Under the pieces are notes generated by a model. The model saw only the letters and a program-made list of their open reading frames with translations, made no database searches and was not told where the DNA came from. A stretch of 64,000 nucleotides of DNA from Bacillus cereus (GTDB taxonomy: Bacteria > Bacillota > Bacilli > Bacillales > Bacillaceae_G): contig NZ_NUOT01000062.1 of assembly GCF_002584535.1 (NCBI RefSeq), positions 30,788 to 94,787 of the forward strand, in the 5' to 3' direction. A program made the position numbers and the translations under genes. This document shows, piece after piece, positions 28,757 to 39,428 of the stretch. Each line of letters opens with the position of its first letter. Position 1 is the first letter of the stretch.

Positions 28757-29896
28757 GTGTCGAAGAGTGCTGGTGCTCCAAAAAAGAAAGGCGTTTTATT
28801 TGTGATGAATCCTATAGGTGGAGGAGTGGAACATTATCAAAATATGTATATTGAACAGAATCGGCATAAGTATAGAATTTATAAGATGACGTTTAGAGCT
28901 GGAATGTTTTGTATAGAAGATATGAATCAGGAACACCCCCTGTACTATGATTTAGAGTTTCATAATTATGATGAAACGAGTTTTCGATCGCTACTCAAGT
29001 CAATGGATATTGAACTAATTTATATCAATCATCTCATTAAGTTCCCTATATTTAAGTTTATAAACCTTATTCAATATTCTGGGATTGAGTATATTTATTT
29101 TATACACGATTTTTTTTGTGTATGTCCTCTAGTTAACTTGATTAAAAGAAATGGCCCTTACTGCAATAATGAAACAGATGTGAATATATGTAAGGCATGT
29201 TTAGATGGAGGGAGAGAAACAGATATTCAAGCTTGGAGAAAAAATTTCGAGTTTTTTTTATCAAATGCCCAGAAGGTAATCGCTCCAAGCAACAGTGCAA
29301 AAGAAATTATAAAAAAACATTTTCCTGACATTATTATAGATGTACAGGAACATCCTTTATCTCCTAATATTTACTATACATATACCTCTGAATTTGTAAA
29401 TGAAAAACAGCTTAATGTTGCCTTCGTGGGAAATATATACAAAAATAAAGGATCACACATTTTATATAAACTTAAAATGGAAATTGAAAGAAGGAAGCTA
29501 CCTTTTTGTATAAAAGTAATTGGGTTAACAGATAGGCACAAAAGAAGATTTGTCAGTCCAAGCGGACATTTTGTTGTAACAGGACCATACGATAATAGGG
29601 AATTTTCTAATCTTTTGGCAACACATAAAATAGCTATCGTTATAACTTCTTCGATATGTCCAGAGACATTTTCTTATACAACTAATGAGGCTATGTTTTC
29701 AGGGTATCCTGTCATTGCATTTGATATGGGAGCGCCAGCGGAGCTAATCAAAAAATATAACGGGGGATGGATTTTGAAAGAAGTGAGTGGTAGGAGTGTC
29801 TTACAATTGTTACAAAAGCTCTTAGTAAATCGCAGTGAGATTTTAGAAAAAGCGGGTAATCTATCAGTAGTCTGTCAAAATAAAGGGATTTTCTAA
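28757..29896 (+). CDS. GT4-type glycosyltransferase with a cysteine cluster
   Basis: 379 residues from the GTG at 28757, which has GGAGGG six bases upstream; an ATG 30 bases earlier lacks one. GT-B fold: N-terminal acceptor domain starting VLFVMNPIGGGVEHYQ, and a C-terminal GT4 domain (NVAFVGNIYKNKGSHILYKL, then SICPETFSYTTNEAMFSGYP, the donor-binding E-x7-E-like block). Between them HDFFCVCP, YCNN and ICKAC supply five conserved Cys. The protein is homologous to the last 400 residues of the fusion at 36568-39267. Donor and acceptor unknown; spore-surface glycan is inferred from context. Confidence 0.82.
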   Translation: MSKSAGAPKKKGVLFVMNPIGGGVEHYQNMYIEQNRHKYRIYKMTFRAGMFCIEDMNQEHPLYYDLEFHNYDETSFRSLLKSMDIELIYINHLIKFPIFKFINLIQYSGIEYIYFIHDFFCVCPLVNLIKRNGPYCNNETDVNICKACLDGGRETDIQAWRKNFEFFLSNAQKVIAPSNSAKEIIKKHFPDIIIDVQEHPLSPNIYYTYTSEFVNEKQLNVAFVGNIYKNKGSHILYKLKMEIERRKLPFCIKVIGLTDRHKRRFVSPSGHFVVTGPYDNREFSNLLATHKIAIVITSSICPETFSYTTNEAMFSGYPVIAFDMGAPAELIKKYNGGWILKEVSGRSVLQLLQKLLVNRSEILEKAGNLSVVCQNKGIF

Positions 29897-30175
29897 TCTT
29901 TTCAAAAGATGCATTAAGATATTATGGTGTTTTGTAACTCGAATTCAAAAATGATAATTGTGTATGTAGAAGAGTCGCATTAAATCGTGCTATCTTTTGA
30001 TAAAGATGTTTTTAGATGCTTTTTTAATCATATTAAGTGAAGGGGGCTGTTTTACAGGAAATAACAATAGCCCCCACAGGAAATATTTCATAGGTAAAAA
30101 AGAACGATGAAATTTATGCGAGAATTTGATTTACAGAGATAGGAAGTTTACTTTATGTTTTTAAGAGGCTTTTCG
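29897..30175. other. Convergent intergenic region
   Basis: Between the convergent GT4 gene and pseI. An inverted repeat GGGGGCTGTT / AATAGCCCCC at 30042-30075 could be a terminator, but it lacks a T tract on either strand. Confidence 0.45.
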
Positions 30176-31225
30176 TTAAAGCAAATCCCAACTTACAGGT
30201 GTCCCCTTAGCAACATCTTTTTTCACTTTTTTTCCTAGTAAAATAGGGAGGTATTTTGGTGCTAAACCATAACCAGGTCGAATAGCTTTTATATTTTCTG
30301 TTGTTAAAAGATCCCCAGCTTTCATATCTTGTGCCACATATAGAGAACGTCGAAACTTTAATGAGCTTTTTTCCATATCAGTCGGTCCGTAATAAATCTT
30401 CCCTAGTGACTTCCATGCCCTTTCTGTTTCAATAACAAGAGAATTTAGTTCATCTGCTTCCATGGAAAACGCCGAGTCTACTCCTCCATCAGCTCTAGAT
30501 AAAGTGAAATGCTTTTCGATTACAGTTGCACCCATTGCAACACTTGCGATTGCAGCTCCCACCCCTAATGTGTGATCTGATAAACCTACTTCACATTGAA
30601 ATAATTCTCTCATATGGGGGATTGTATGAATATTAGTGTTTTCTGGAGAAGCAGGGTAAGTACTTGTACATTTCAATAAAATAAGATCTTTACAGCCCGC
30701 TGATCTAGCAGCGGTGACAGTCTCATCTAATTCTGAAATTGTAGCCATACCTGTTGAGATAATAAGAGGTTTTCCGGTAGAGGCAGCTTTGCGGATTAAA
30801 GGAATATCAGTATTTTCAAAAGAAGCAATTTTATAACAAGGGACATTGAGAGATTCTAGAAAATCAACTGCTGTTTCATCAAATGGGGTGCTGAATGGGA
30901 TGATACCTAATTCTGTACATTTATCAAAGAGTGGTTTGTGCCATTCCCATGGTGTGTAAGCTTGTTGGTATAGTTTATAAAGTGTGTTTCCTTTCCATAA
31001 GCTGTTTGTATCTTCTATTTTAAAATCTTTGTTATCTATATCAAGTGTCATAGTATCGGCTGTGTAAGTTTGAATTTTTAGAGCATGTGCGCCAGCTCTT
31101 GCTGCAGCTTCAACTATTTGCAATGCACGTTCTAATGACTGGTTATGGTTTCCGGACATTTCAGCAATGATAAATGGTTGGTGGTGGCGACTGATTTTTC
31201 TTCCATTAATTTCAATTTCATTCAT
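30176..31225 (-). CDS. pseI: Pseudaminic acid synthase PseI
   Basis: 349 residues, NeuB family. A TIM-barrel condensing domain (IIAEMSGNHNQSLERAL, KIQTYTADTMTLD, PFSTPFDETAVDFLESL, IASFENTDIPLI, EKHFTLSRADGGVDSAFS) is followed by a C-terminal SAF/antifreeze-like domain (SLYVAQDMKAGDLLTTENI). It condenses the freed 6-deoxy-altrose diamine sugar with phosphoenolpyruvate to a nonulosonic acid. The TDTMTLD-type barrel sequence and the pse neighbours favour Pse rather than sialic or legionaminic acid. Last gene of the operon, 15 bases after the formyltransferase; AAGGAGAAG ribosome site. Confidence 0.92.
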   Translation of the reverse strand: MNEIEINGRKISRHHQPFIIAEMSGNHNQSLERALQIVEAAARAGAHALKIQTYTADTMTLDIDNKDFKIEDTNSLWKGNTLYKLYQQAYTPWEWHKPLFDKCTELGIIPFSTPFDETAVDFLESLNVPCYKIASFENTDIPLIRKAASTGKPLIISTGMATISELDETVTAARSAGCKDLILLKCTSTYPASPENTNIHTIPHMRELFQCEVGLSDHTLGVGAAIASVAMGATVIEKHFTLSRADGGVDSAFSMEADELNSLVIETERAWKSLGKIYYGPTDMEKSSLKFRRSLYVAQDMKAGDLLTTENIKAIRPGYGLAPKYLPILLGKKVKKDVAKGTPVSWDLL

Positions 31226-31240
31226 TTTATCTTCTCCTTT

Positions 31241-31819
31241 TTAACCATTCATTTTTGCTTTACCGATTATATCTTTTACTGACGTATTCCATCCATTAGT
31301 AAGTAAATGCAAATATATTTTTTTATCTTTTAATCTATGATAACTACCGCCAGAAGGTTGCGGTTTCCTCATAACTTTTCCACAATAAATGAATTTCCAA
31401 TTTTCAATGAAAAGTCGTTCTATTTCTTGGCATAGTCTATCGTAGGAGGTTTTTAATGTATCATTTTCTTTGTAGGGAACTTCCGATTGAGCGATAATAT
31501 CTCCAGTATCTAACCCGTCATTCACATAATGAATTGTAACCCCTTTAGGTGTATCTTCAAGGAAACTCCATAAATTTGGATCAGCTCCCTTATTCCAAGG
31601 AAGATAAGAGATATGCAAATTAATAATTTTGTTATTAAATTTCTCAATAATAGAAGGAGGAATCATATATCTGTATCCATAGCTGACGATAAAGTCAATA
31701 TTAATAAGAATAGGTGAGTGAATGTCTATTCTATTTTCATAGAAAACAACACTATTTCCAGATGATTTAAGAAAACTGTACAAATTATTACATTTAGATC
31801 CTAATAATAGAATGTTCAT
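31241..31819 (-). CDS. Formyltransferase of the Pse operon
   Basis: 192 residues, formyl_trans_N fold like methionyl-tRNA and sugar N-formyltransferases. The catalytic Asn/His pair is in IINLHISYLPWNKGADP and the Asp in DGLDTGDIIAQ; these bind formyltetrahydrofolate and activate the amine. It has no C-terminal tRNA-binding domain. It occupies the operon slot normally held by the acetyltransferase PseH (or SpsD in B. subtilis), which is absent here. Inferred role: N-formylation of the 4-amino group made by PseC, giving a 7-formamido pseudaminic acid after the later steps. Confidence 0.8.
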   Translation of the reverse strand: MNILLLGSKCNNLYSFLKSSGNSVVFYENRIDIHSPILINIDFIVSYGYRYMIPPSIIEKFNNKIINLHISYLPWNKGADPNLWSFLEDTPKGVTIHYVNDGLDTGDIIAQSEVPYKENDTLKTSYDRLCQEIERLFIENWKFIYCGKVMRKPQPSGGSYHRLKDKKIYLHLLTNGWNTSVKDIIGKAKMNG

Positions 31820-31836
31820 AATATCTTCCTTAACAT

Positions 31837-32922
31837 TTAATATTGTAAAATCTTTGATACTACACGTGTTTTTCCAAAAGCGTCTACAATCTCCAATGCT
31901 TTTCGAGAAGATTCCTCTAAATCAAAGTTTTCGCTCCTAACAATCTCAAGGGCATTACAAATATCCTTCTCGTAAATTTCTTCTGATTTTCCAATGTAAA
32001 AATCAATCCCTAAATCTCCTACTGCTTTACATATTTCAACTTGATTATGCGCTACTGAAATTAATAGTGCGGGTAATCCTAAACAATATCTTTCCCAAGT
32101 GGTTGAACCTCCAGCACATATGGCTAAATCCGCTTCATTCATTAATCTAGACATATAATCAATATTATGATGAAAGACCATATTTGGATGCTTTTTGCAT
32201 AAATTTTGGATGGAATTTTTTTGAGGATTTGATCGACCGATAACTACATGAATAAGAAGCTGCGTATATTCTATTGCTTCTAGAGTTTTGATTACTTTGG
32301 AAGTTTCATTAGTGGGATCACTTCCACCAAAAAATATGAGTATTGTTTTAAGGGGATTTGTTCTTTTTCTTACATTTTTTTGTGCTTTTAAAAATTCCGA
32401 TCTTAGCAATGCATATTTGGGGCCTAATAATTTTATACAATTTATAGGGATTAATTCTTCGTATCTTTGATCTATGTTTGCATAATAATTTTGATCTAGC
32501 AGTAGATCACATATATGTAACCTATCTGCTAAATCATCTATAACCATTATATAGTGGGCGAACTCCTTTAACTTTTCTTCCCACTTTTTATCTAAAGCAT
32601 AATGATCTACAATGAGCCAATCAGCAAAGCGAATGCTTTTACGTATCATTTCTATTGTTTGTTGAGCATCAATTTCCCAGCTCGTTTGAAGCCATTGAGC
32701 ATGTGTAGTATTACAATTATTTCTTACTAACTTCATTTTGGGTAACATATATACTGTGTGTCCCTGAGATTTTATAAAGTTACACATATGACCGTCTAAT
32801 TCCCTAGATATAAAGGAGATCTGATGTCCTTGATTTTTTAACTCTTCTGCTAAGGTTAAACATCGCATAACATGCCCTGTTCCAATCTCTATAGAAGCGT
32901 CAACACGAATGAGTATGTTCAT
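31837..32922 (-). CDS. pseG: UDP-sugar hydrolase PseG
   Basis: 361 residues, GT-B-like fold. The N-terminal IRVDASIEIGTGHVMRCLTL carries the GTGH catalytic histidine of the PseG/SpsG family, and the C-terminal half has the nucleotide-binding GGSDPTNET and CAGGSTTWERYCLGLP blocks. It cleaves UDP from UDP-2,4-diacylamino-6-deoxy-altrose to free the sugar for PseI. Starts 5 bases after pseF ends. Longer than the Campylobacter enzyme but typical of Bacillus members. Confidence 0.9.
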   Translation of the reverse strand: MNILIRVDASIEIGTGHVMRCLTLAEELKNQGHQISFISRELDGHMCNFIKSQGHTVYMLPKMKLVRNNCNTTHAQWLQTSWEIDAQQTIEMIRKSIRFADWLIVDHYALDKKWEEKLKEFAHYIMVIDDLADRLHICDLLLDQNYYANIDQRYEELIPINCIKLLGPKYALLRSEFLKAQKNVRKRTNPLKTILIFFGGSDPTNETSKVIKTLEAIEYTQLLIHVVIGRSNPQKNSIQNLCKKHPNMVFHHNIDYMSRLMNEADLAICAGGSTTWERYCLGLPALLISVAHNQVEICKAVGDLGIDFYIGKSEEIYEKDICNALEIVRSENFDLEESSRKALEIVDAFGKTRVVSKILQY

Positions 32923-32927
32923 GTAAA

Positions 32928-33665
32928 CTATATCCCTAATTTTTTTTGTTCTATATGGCTATTAATATAAAACAGGTCTGGTTCTTGTTTTAATAAATTT
33001 AAAATATCAATGAAAGAAAATTGGGGATTAACTGGATATAGTTTTGTAATAATTTTTTTTATAAAGATAAAGTCTTCTTTCGTATCTACAGTCCATCGAT
33101 GTTTACTTTCATCTAAGTGATTCTGAACATTGAACAGTTTAAACGTTTTAGGGGTGTTATATATATATGCAGTCACATGCTCGCGATAGGATGGCTGATT
33201 TGCTTCTTCATATGTTTGTTTTAAAATTCGGTAGGGCATAACTTCTGTATCTAAACCTCTTGGATAAGTACGGATTAATGTGTTAGATACATAATCATAT
33301 TTATTTTGATGTTCTAAATAGCAATTAACTATCTTATCAATAATATCAGGATCAATAACGGGACAATCTGAAGTTAATCGAACTACAACATCTACAGAAA
33401 ATTGTGTTGCAGCTTCATAATAACGTGATAATACATCATCTGCTGATCCACGATAATAAGGAACAGAAAGTTGTTCGCAAAGCTCAATGATTGGATTATC
33501 ATTTTGATTTGTAGTAGTCGCTACAATAATTTGGTTAATTGTTTTTGCCCTTTTTACTCGTTCAATTTGATATTCTAATAGTGTTTTATCAAGAACTTTC
33601 TTCATTATCTTCCCCGGAAGTCTAGTTGAGCCCATTCGAGCTTGAATAATAGCGGCAACTTTCAT
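32928..33665 (-). CDS. pseF: CMP-pseudaminic acid cytidylyltransferase (PseF/SpsF type)
   Basis: 245 residues. NTP-transferase opening AAIIQARMGSTRLPGKIM and the metal-binding VVVRLTSDCPVIDPDIID fit the SpsF/PseF cytidylyltransferases. It activates the nonulosonic acid with CTP to CMP-Pse, the donor for glycosyltransferases. AAAGGTGATGAA ribosome site, 20 bases after pseC. The order aminotransferase, cytidylyltransferase, hydrolase, modifying enzyme and synthase resembles the B. subtilis sps spore-coat polysaccharide operon. Confidence 0.88.
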   Translation of the reverse strand: MKVAAIIQARMGSTRLPGKIMKKVLDKTLLEYQIERVKRAKTINQIIVATTTNQNDNPIIELCEQLSVPYYRGSADDVLSRYYEAATQFSVDVVVRLTSDCPVIDPDIIDKIVNCYLEHQNKYDYVSNTLIRTYPRGLDTEVMPYRILKQTYEEANQPSYREHVTAYIYNTPKTFKLFNVQNHLDESKHRWTVDTKEDFIFIKKIITKLYPVNPQFSFIDILNLLKQEPDLFYINSHIEQKKLGI

Positions 33666-33685
33666 TTCATCACCTTTTTATTCAC

Positions 33686-34879
33686 TTATTTTTTATAGAA
33701 ATTGATTACCTTTTTAACTGCTTGAATGACATCATTAGCGTCTTGTTCACTCATTTCTGAAAATAATGGTAGAGTAATGATACTTTCATATAATTTTTCA
33801 GCATTAGGACAAATACCTTTTTGATAACCTAATTTTTGATAGTAGGGTTGTAAATGAATTGGAATGTAGTGAACATTGACACCAATATTTTCTTGCTGTA
33901 ACGCTTGAAAGATTTCTTTCCGATCAACTTTTAGCATTGGTAAATTTAACTGAATGATATACAAATGCCAACTTGAATCAACATGATCTAATTGTTTTGG
34001 AAGAATAACTTCAGGTAAATCTTTTAGTGCCATATTATACATTGATACATATTGTTTTCTTTTAGCAATAAAAGAATCTAATTTTTGCAGTTGTGATAAT
34101 CCAAGAGCAGCTTGAATATCTGTCATCCGATAATTATAGCCAAGAAATTGCATTTCATAGTACCAAGGTCCATGATTTTCAGTTAGGTTATTAGGGTTAC
34201 GGGTGATTCCATGGGTTCTAAACTGAAGAAGTTTTTGATAGTAGTCTTCATTATTTGTTGTAATGATTCCTCCCTCGCCTGTTGTAATATGTTTGACGGG
34301 GTGAAAACTGAACATGGTCATATCACTAATTGAACCAATTTTTTTCTTTTTGTAAGTAGAGCCTAATGCATGAGCTGCATCTTCGATTACTGTTAGGTTA
34401 TATTCTTGGGCAATTTTTGAAATTTTTTCAAGTTCAACTGGCTGTCCAGTAAAATGTACAGGTATAATTGCTTTTGTTTTATTTGTAATCTTATCTTTTA
34501 TTAAATTAGGATCAATATTGTAAGTGTCGGATTTTATATCCGTAAATACCGGAACTCCACCTTGGTAAAGGACACAGTTAGAACTGGCAGCGAACGTCAT
34601 TGATGTCGTGATGACTTCATCATCATGGGATATCCCCGCTGCAAAACAGGCGCCATGTAGGGCGGCTGTTCCACTTGAAAATGCTACGGCGTATTTCGCA
34701 CCTACATATGCTGCCACTTGATTTTCAAATTGTTTTATTGTTGGACCGGTTGTAATAAAATCACTTTTTAAAACGTTGATTACGGCTTGAATATCATCTT
34801 CATCAATGGATTGCTTGCCGTATGGCAAATAATGATTCCGTACGGGTTTTCCTCCATGAATTGCTAAACAATACTTCAT
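33686..34879 (-). CDS. pseC: UDP-sugar 4-aminotransferase PseC
   Basis: 397 residues, DegT/DnrJ/EryC1 family of PLP aminotransferases. The PLP lysine is in FSFHPVKHITTGEGG, the phosphate-binding stretch is VAFSSGTAALHGACFAAG, and the aspartate pairing the pyridine is in VIEDAAHALGS. It aminates the 4-keto-6-deoxy-altrose sugar made by PseB, with glutamate as donor. It follows pseB by 55 bases, a gap with no visible terminator. Confidence 0.92.
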   Translation of the reverse strand: MKYCLAIHGGKPVRNHYLPYGKQSIDEDDIQAVINVLKSDFITTGPTIKQFENQVAAYVGAKYAVAFSSGTAALHGACFAAGISHDDEVITTSMTFAASSNCVLYQGGVPVFTDIKSDTYNIDPNLIKDKITNKTKAIIPVHFTGQPVELEKISKIAQEYNLTVIEDAAHALGSTYKKKKIGSISDMTMFSFHPVKHITTGEGGIITTNNEDYYQKLLQFRTHGITRNPNNLTENHGPWYYEMQFLGYNYRMTDIQAALGLSQLQKLDSFIAKRKQYVSMYNMALKDLPEVILPKQLDHVDSSWHLYIIQLNLPMLKVDRKEIFQALQQENIGVNVHYIPIHLQPYYQKLGYQKGICPNAEKLYESIITLPLFSEMSEQDANDVIQAVKKVINFYKK

Positions 34880-34934
34880 GATCCTTAATACTCCCTTATA
34901 TGTTGTTTTGACTTATTTAGACTGTTTTTTTATC

Positions 34935-36567
<1,633 letters not shown>

Positions 36568-39267
36568 GTGTTTCAAGGGTTTTTAAATTTTAACGGGCAA
36601 GAAATAGTAATGACCAAGGACTTGTTTAGAAATATTAAAAATGATTTTACCTATGAATTTTGGATAAATCCTCAAAAGGAAATTCAATTAAATGAGGAAT
36701 CGGATCAGGGAAAACATGGAATTTTTGGTCAAAGATATATTATTGGTCCAGGGCATCCTGTAATTGAACGAAAAGATGAATCGGGTGCCGGAGTATCGGT
36801 TGGAACGAATGGTATAACGGTATATGAACACAGTTTTAATTATTTACCACCTCTACTCACATATGAAATAAAAATAGATGATTGGACTCATATAGCTATT
36901 GTTTATGAAAATAAAACTCCAAATTTATATGTGAATGGAAGTTTTGTAAAAAGAGGATTAAAAAGTACTAAGACTAATGTCTTTGCCTCAGGAAGTATTG
37001 GAGGATGTGGAGCATACGGATATTTTGAAGGGGAAATGAATAGTTTGAGGATTTGGGGTTATTCAAGAAACGAAAAAGAGATTAAGCTCCATATGGATAA
37101 ATGTCTAAATGGTGACGAACAAGGATTGATTTTAAATTGGAACTACGAAAAGCCAACATATATCCAATCTATTTCGAATACAAATGAGGAAGCTGATAAA
37201 CCATCTTTTTTAAATGATTCTATTCTTAATCAATTTAGTTTAGAAACATTAAATGAATCCAATTATATTGAATATAATAATGAATTACTTGAAGATACTG
37301 AAGTGGATGTGATTATACCAATATATAATGGCTACGAATTTACAAAGAGATGTATAGAAAGTATATACAATAATATAGACATTCGTTGTAATTTATTTTT
37401 GATTAATGATGCTAGTACAGATCAACGGATATATCGTTTTTTGGAAAGCTTGAAATCTAACAAATTACCTCAAAGCTTAAAAAAATTAGTGGTTATACAC
37501 AATGATAAAAACTTAGGATATGTACAAAGTATTAATAAAGGCTTACTTTTAACAACGAATCACCCCATCTTATTAAATAGCGATACAGAAATTCCACCTC
37601 ATTGTTTTCGGCGCTTAATCAACCCTATTTTAGTAAATGATAAAATTTCATCCGTTACTCCTTTCTCAAATAGTGCTACGATTTGTTCCTATCCTAATTT
37701 TGTTCAAGATAATGAATTGCCCTACAATATGACTGCAAATGAAGTCGATGCTTATTTTTCAAAATATGTCATTAACAAAGGGATAGTAATCCCAACAGGT
37801 GTAGGCTTCTGTATGGCATTAAATAGAAATATTATTCATGATATCGGAATCTTTGATGACGAGGTTTTTGGAAAGGGGTATGGCGAGGAAAATGATTGGT
37901 GTATGGGAGCACGTCATAAAGGATATCAAAATATATTGATTCCAAATGTGTTTGTTTATCATAAACATGGTGTAAGTTTTAATCAAATAGATGGAAGTAA
38001 ACAAGAGTTAATGTCAAGTAATTTAAAAAAACTACTTAACCGATACCCAGATTATAATAAAATCATACAAGACTTTATAAGGCTGGATCCAATAAAAAAT
38101 ATAAGAGAATTCATGAAAAGTATAATGGTTGCCGATAAATATTCTTATAGAAAGGGCAGATTATTTATCGATCATGGCTTAGGTGGCGGTGCCTCAATCT
38201 ATCAAACTAACTATATAAAAACATTAGAAGATGATGAGAGAATATACACGTTAACACCTGGGACAGATTATGTGATTTTAACTGATCATAATCATTCCGA
38301 ACCAATAAATTATAATCTTGAAATAAGTAAACTAACTGAAATGAACTTTAAAAAATTATTAAGTGCCCTAAACATTGATTTGATTTTTATTAATCATTTA
38401 TTTAAGTATCCCATTGAAAAAATGTTTCGTTTAATAAAACACTCACTTGTGGATTATTATTTTTATATTCATGATTTTTATTGTGTTTGCCCAAGCTATA
38501 ATTTAATAAATCATCAAAAGAAGTATTGTAATGCTGAAACAAATGTAGATATCTGTCAGGGATGTATTGCAAAAATATTTCCGAAAGAAGCTATTCATAT
38601 TGAAGGTTGGAGAGAAGCGTTTCATTCTTTTTTAATGGGTGCGAAAAAGGTAATTACCCCTAGTCATAACACGAAAGATATTATTCTAAAATACTATAAA
38701 GATATTGAGATTGAAGTAAGAGAGCATGTTATTAATCCAAAAATATCATATTCCTTTAAGGAGGAGTTTTTAAATAAAAAAGTTTTGAATATTGCTTTTA
38801 TGGGAGCCATTGATTATCCGAAAGGATCAAGTATTATATATGAGCTAAAGGATTTAATTGTTAAAGAAAATTTACCAATAAATATAAAAGTGATTGGTAT
38901 AACAAATATTCATTTTAATCCACACAAAAGTGCTGAAGGAAAGTTTGAAGTCACAGGAAGATATCAAGTGGATAATTTATCTGATATATTAGCTCAAAAT
39001 GAAATAGCATTGGTTATTAATCCGTCCATTTGCCCTGAAACATATTCCTATACAACAAGTGAAGCAATGTTATCGGGATACCCCATTATTACATTTAATC
39101 TAGGCGCCCCTGCTGAACGAGTAGAAAAATATCAGTGTGGATGGATTCTTGACAACATGAATAGTAATGAAATATTAAATTTATTAAAAAACTTATTAAA
39201 AAATAGAGAACAAATCCACGAAAAAGCAAAGAAATTAAGAGATTTGCGGGAAGGAAATGAATTTTAG
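36568..39267 (+). CDS. LamG-like, GT2 and GT4 glycosyltransferase fusion
   Basis: 899 residues from the GTG at 36568, which has GAGGGTGA about six bases upstream. Residues about 1-200 are a concanavalin/LamG_3-like beta domain (FTYEFWINPQKE, DWTHIAIVYENKTPNLYVNG, GEMNSLRIWGYSRNEKEI). Residues about 245-480 are a GT2 domain (VDVIIPIYNGYEFTKRCIES, LINDAS, LLNSDTEIPPHC as the DxD-like metal site). Residues about 530-899 are a GT4 domain with the Cys cluster (FYCVCPS, YCNAET, ICQGC) shared with the gene at 28757. Likely adds at least two sugars, with LamG holding the acceptor; this is inference. Confidence 0.85.
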   Translation: MFQGFLNFNGQEIVMTKDLFRNIKNDFTYEFWINPQKEIQLNEESDQGKHGIFGQRYIIGPGHPVIERKDESGAGVSVGTNGITVYEHSFNYLPPLLTYEIKIDDWTHIAIVYENKTPNLYVNGSFVKRGLKSTKTNVFASGSIGGCGAYGYFEGEMNSLRIWGYSRNEKEIKLHMDKCLNGDEQGLILNWNYEKPTYIQSISNTNEEADKPSFLNDSILNQFSLETLNESNYIEYNNELLEDTEVDVIIPIYNGYEFTKRCIESIYNNIDIRCNLFLINDASTDQRIYRFLESLKSNKLPQSLKKLVVIHNDKNLGYVQSINKGLLLTTNHPILLNSDTEIPPHCFRRLINPILVNDKISSVTPFSNSATICSYPNFVQDNELPYNMTANEVDAYFSKYVINKGIVIPTGVGFCMALNRNIIHDIGIFDDEVFGKGYGEENDWCMGARHKGYQNILIPNVFVYHKHGVSFNQIDGSKQELMSSNLKKLLNRYPDYNKIIQDFIRLDPIKNIREFMKSIMVADKYSYRKGRLFIDHGLGGGASIYQTNYIKTLEDDERIYTLTPGTDYVILTDHNHSEPINYNLEISKLTEMNFKKLLSALNIDLIFINHLFKYPIEKMFRLIKHSLVDYYFYIHDFYCVCPSYNLINHQKKYCNAETNVDICQGCIAKIFPKEAIHIEGWREAFHSFLMGAKKVITPSHNTKDIILKYYKDIEIEVREHVINPKISYSFKEEFLNKKVLNIAFMGAIDYPKGSSIIYELKDLIVKENLPINIKVIGITNIHFNPHKSAEGKFEVTGRYQVDNLSDILAQNEIALVINPSICPETYSYTTSEAMLSGYPIITFNLGAPAERVEKYQCGWILDNMNSNEILNLLKNLLKNREQIHEKAKKLRDLREGNEF

Positions 39268-39428
39268 GATAAGATCCACATATCTAATAGATTTGTATTG
39301 AAAATAGGAATTTTTTATGTAATAAATGCCATTATTGTCTTTGTGCTGTCTTTTATAAGAAAGAATATAATAAATGATACTGAAGACAAGGTTATTTTCG
39401 ATTGAAAAAATAAGAAGGGGTGATGATT

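Noticed and set aside
30042-30075. Strong inverted repeat after pseI considered as its terminator
   Set aside because: No T tract on either strand, so it was described only as an inverted repeat.
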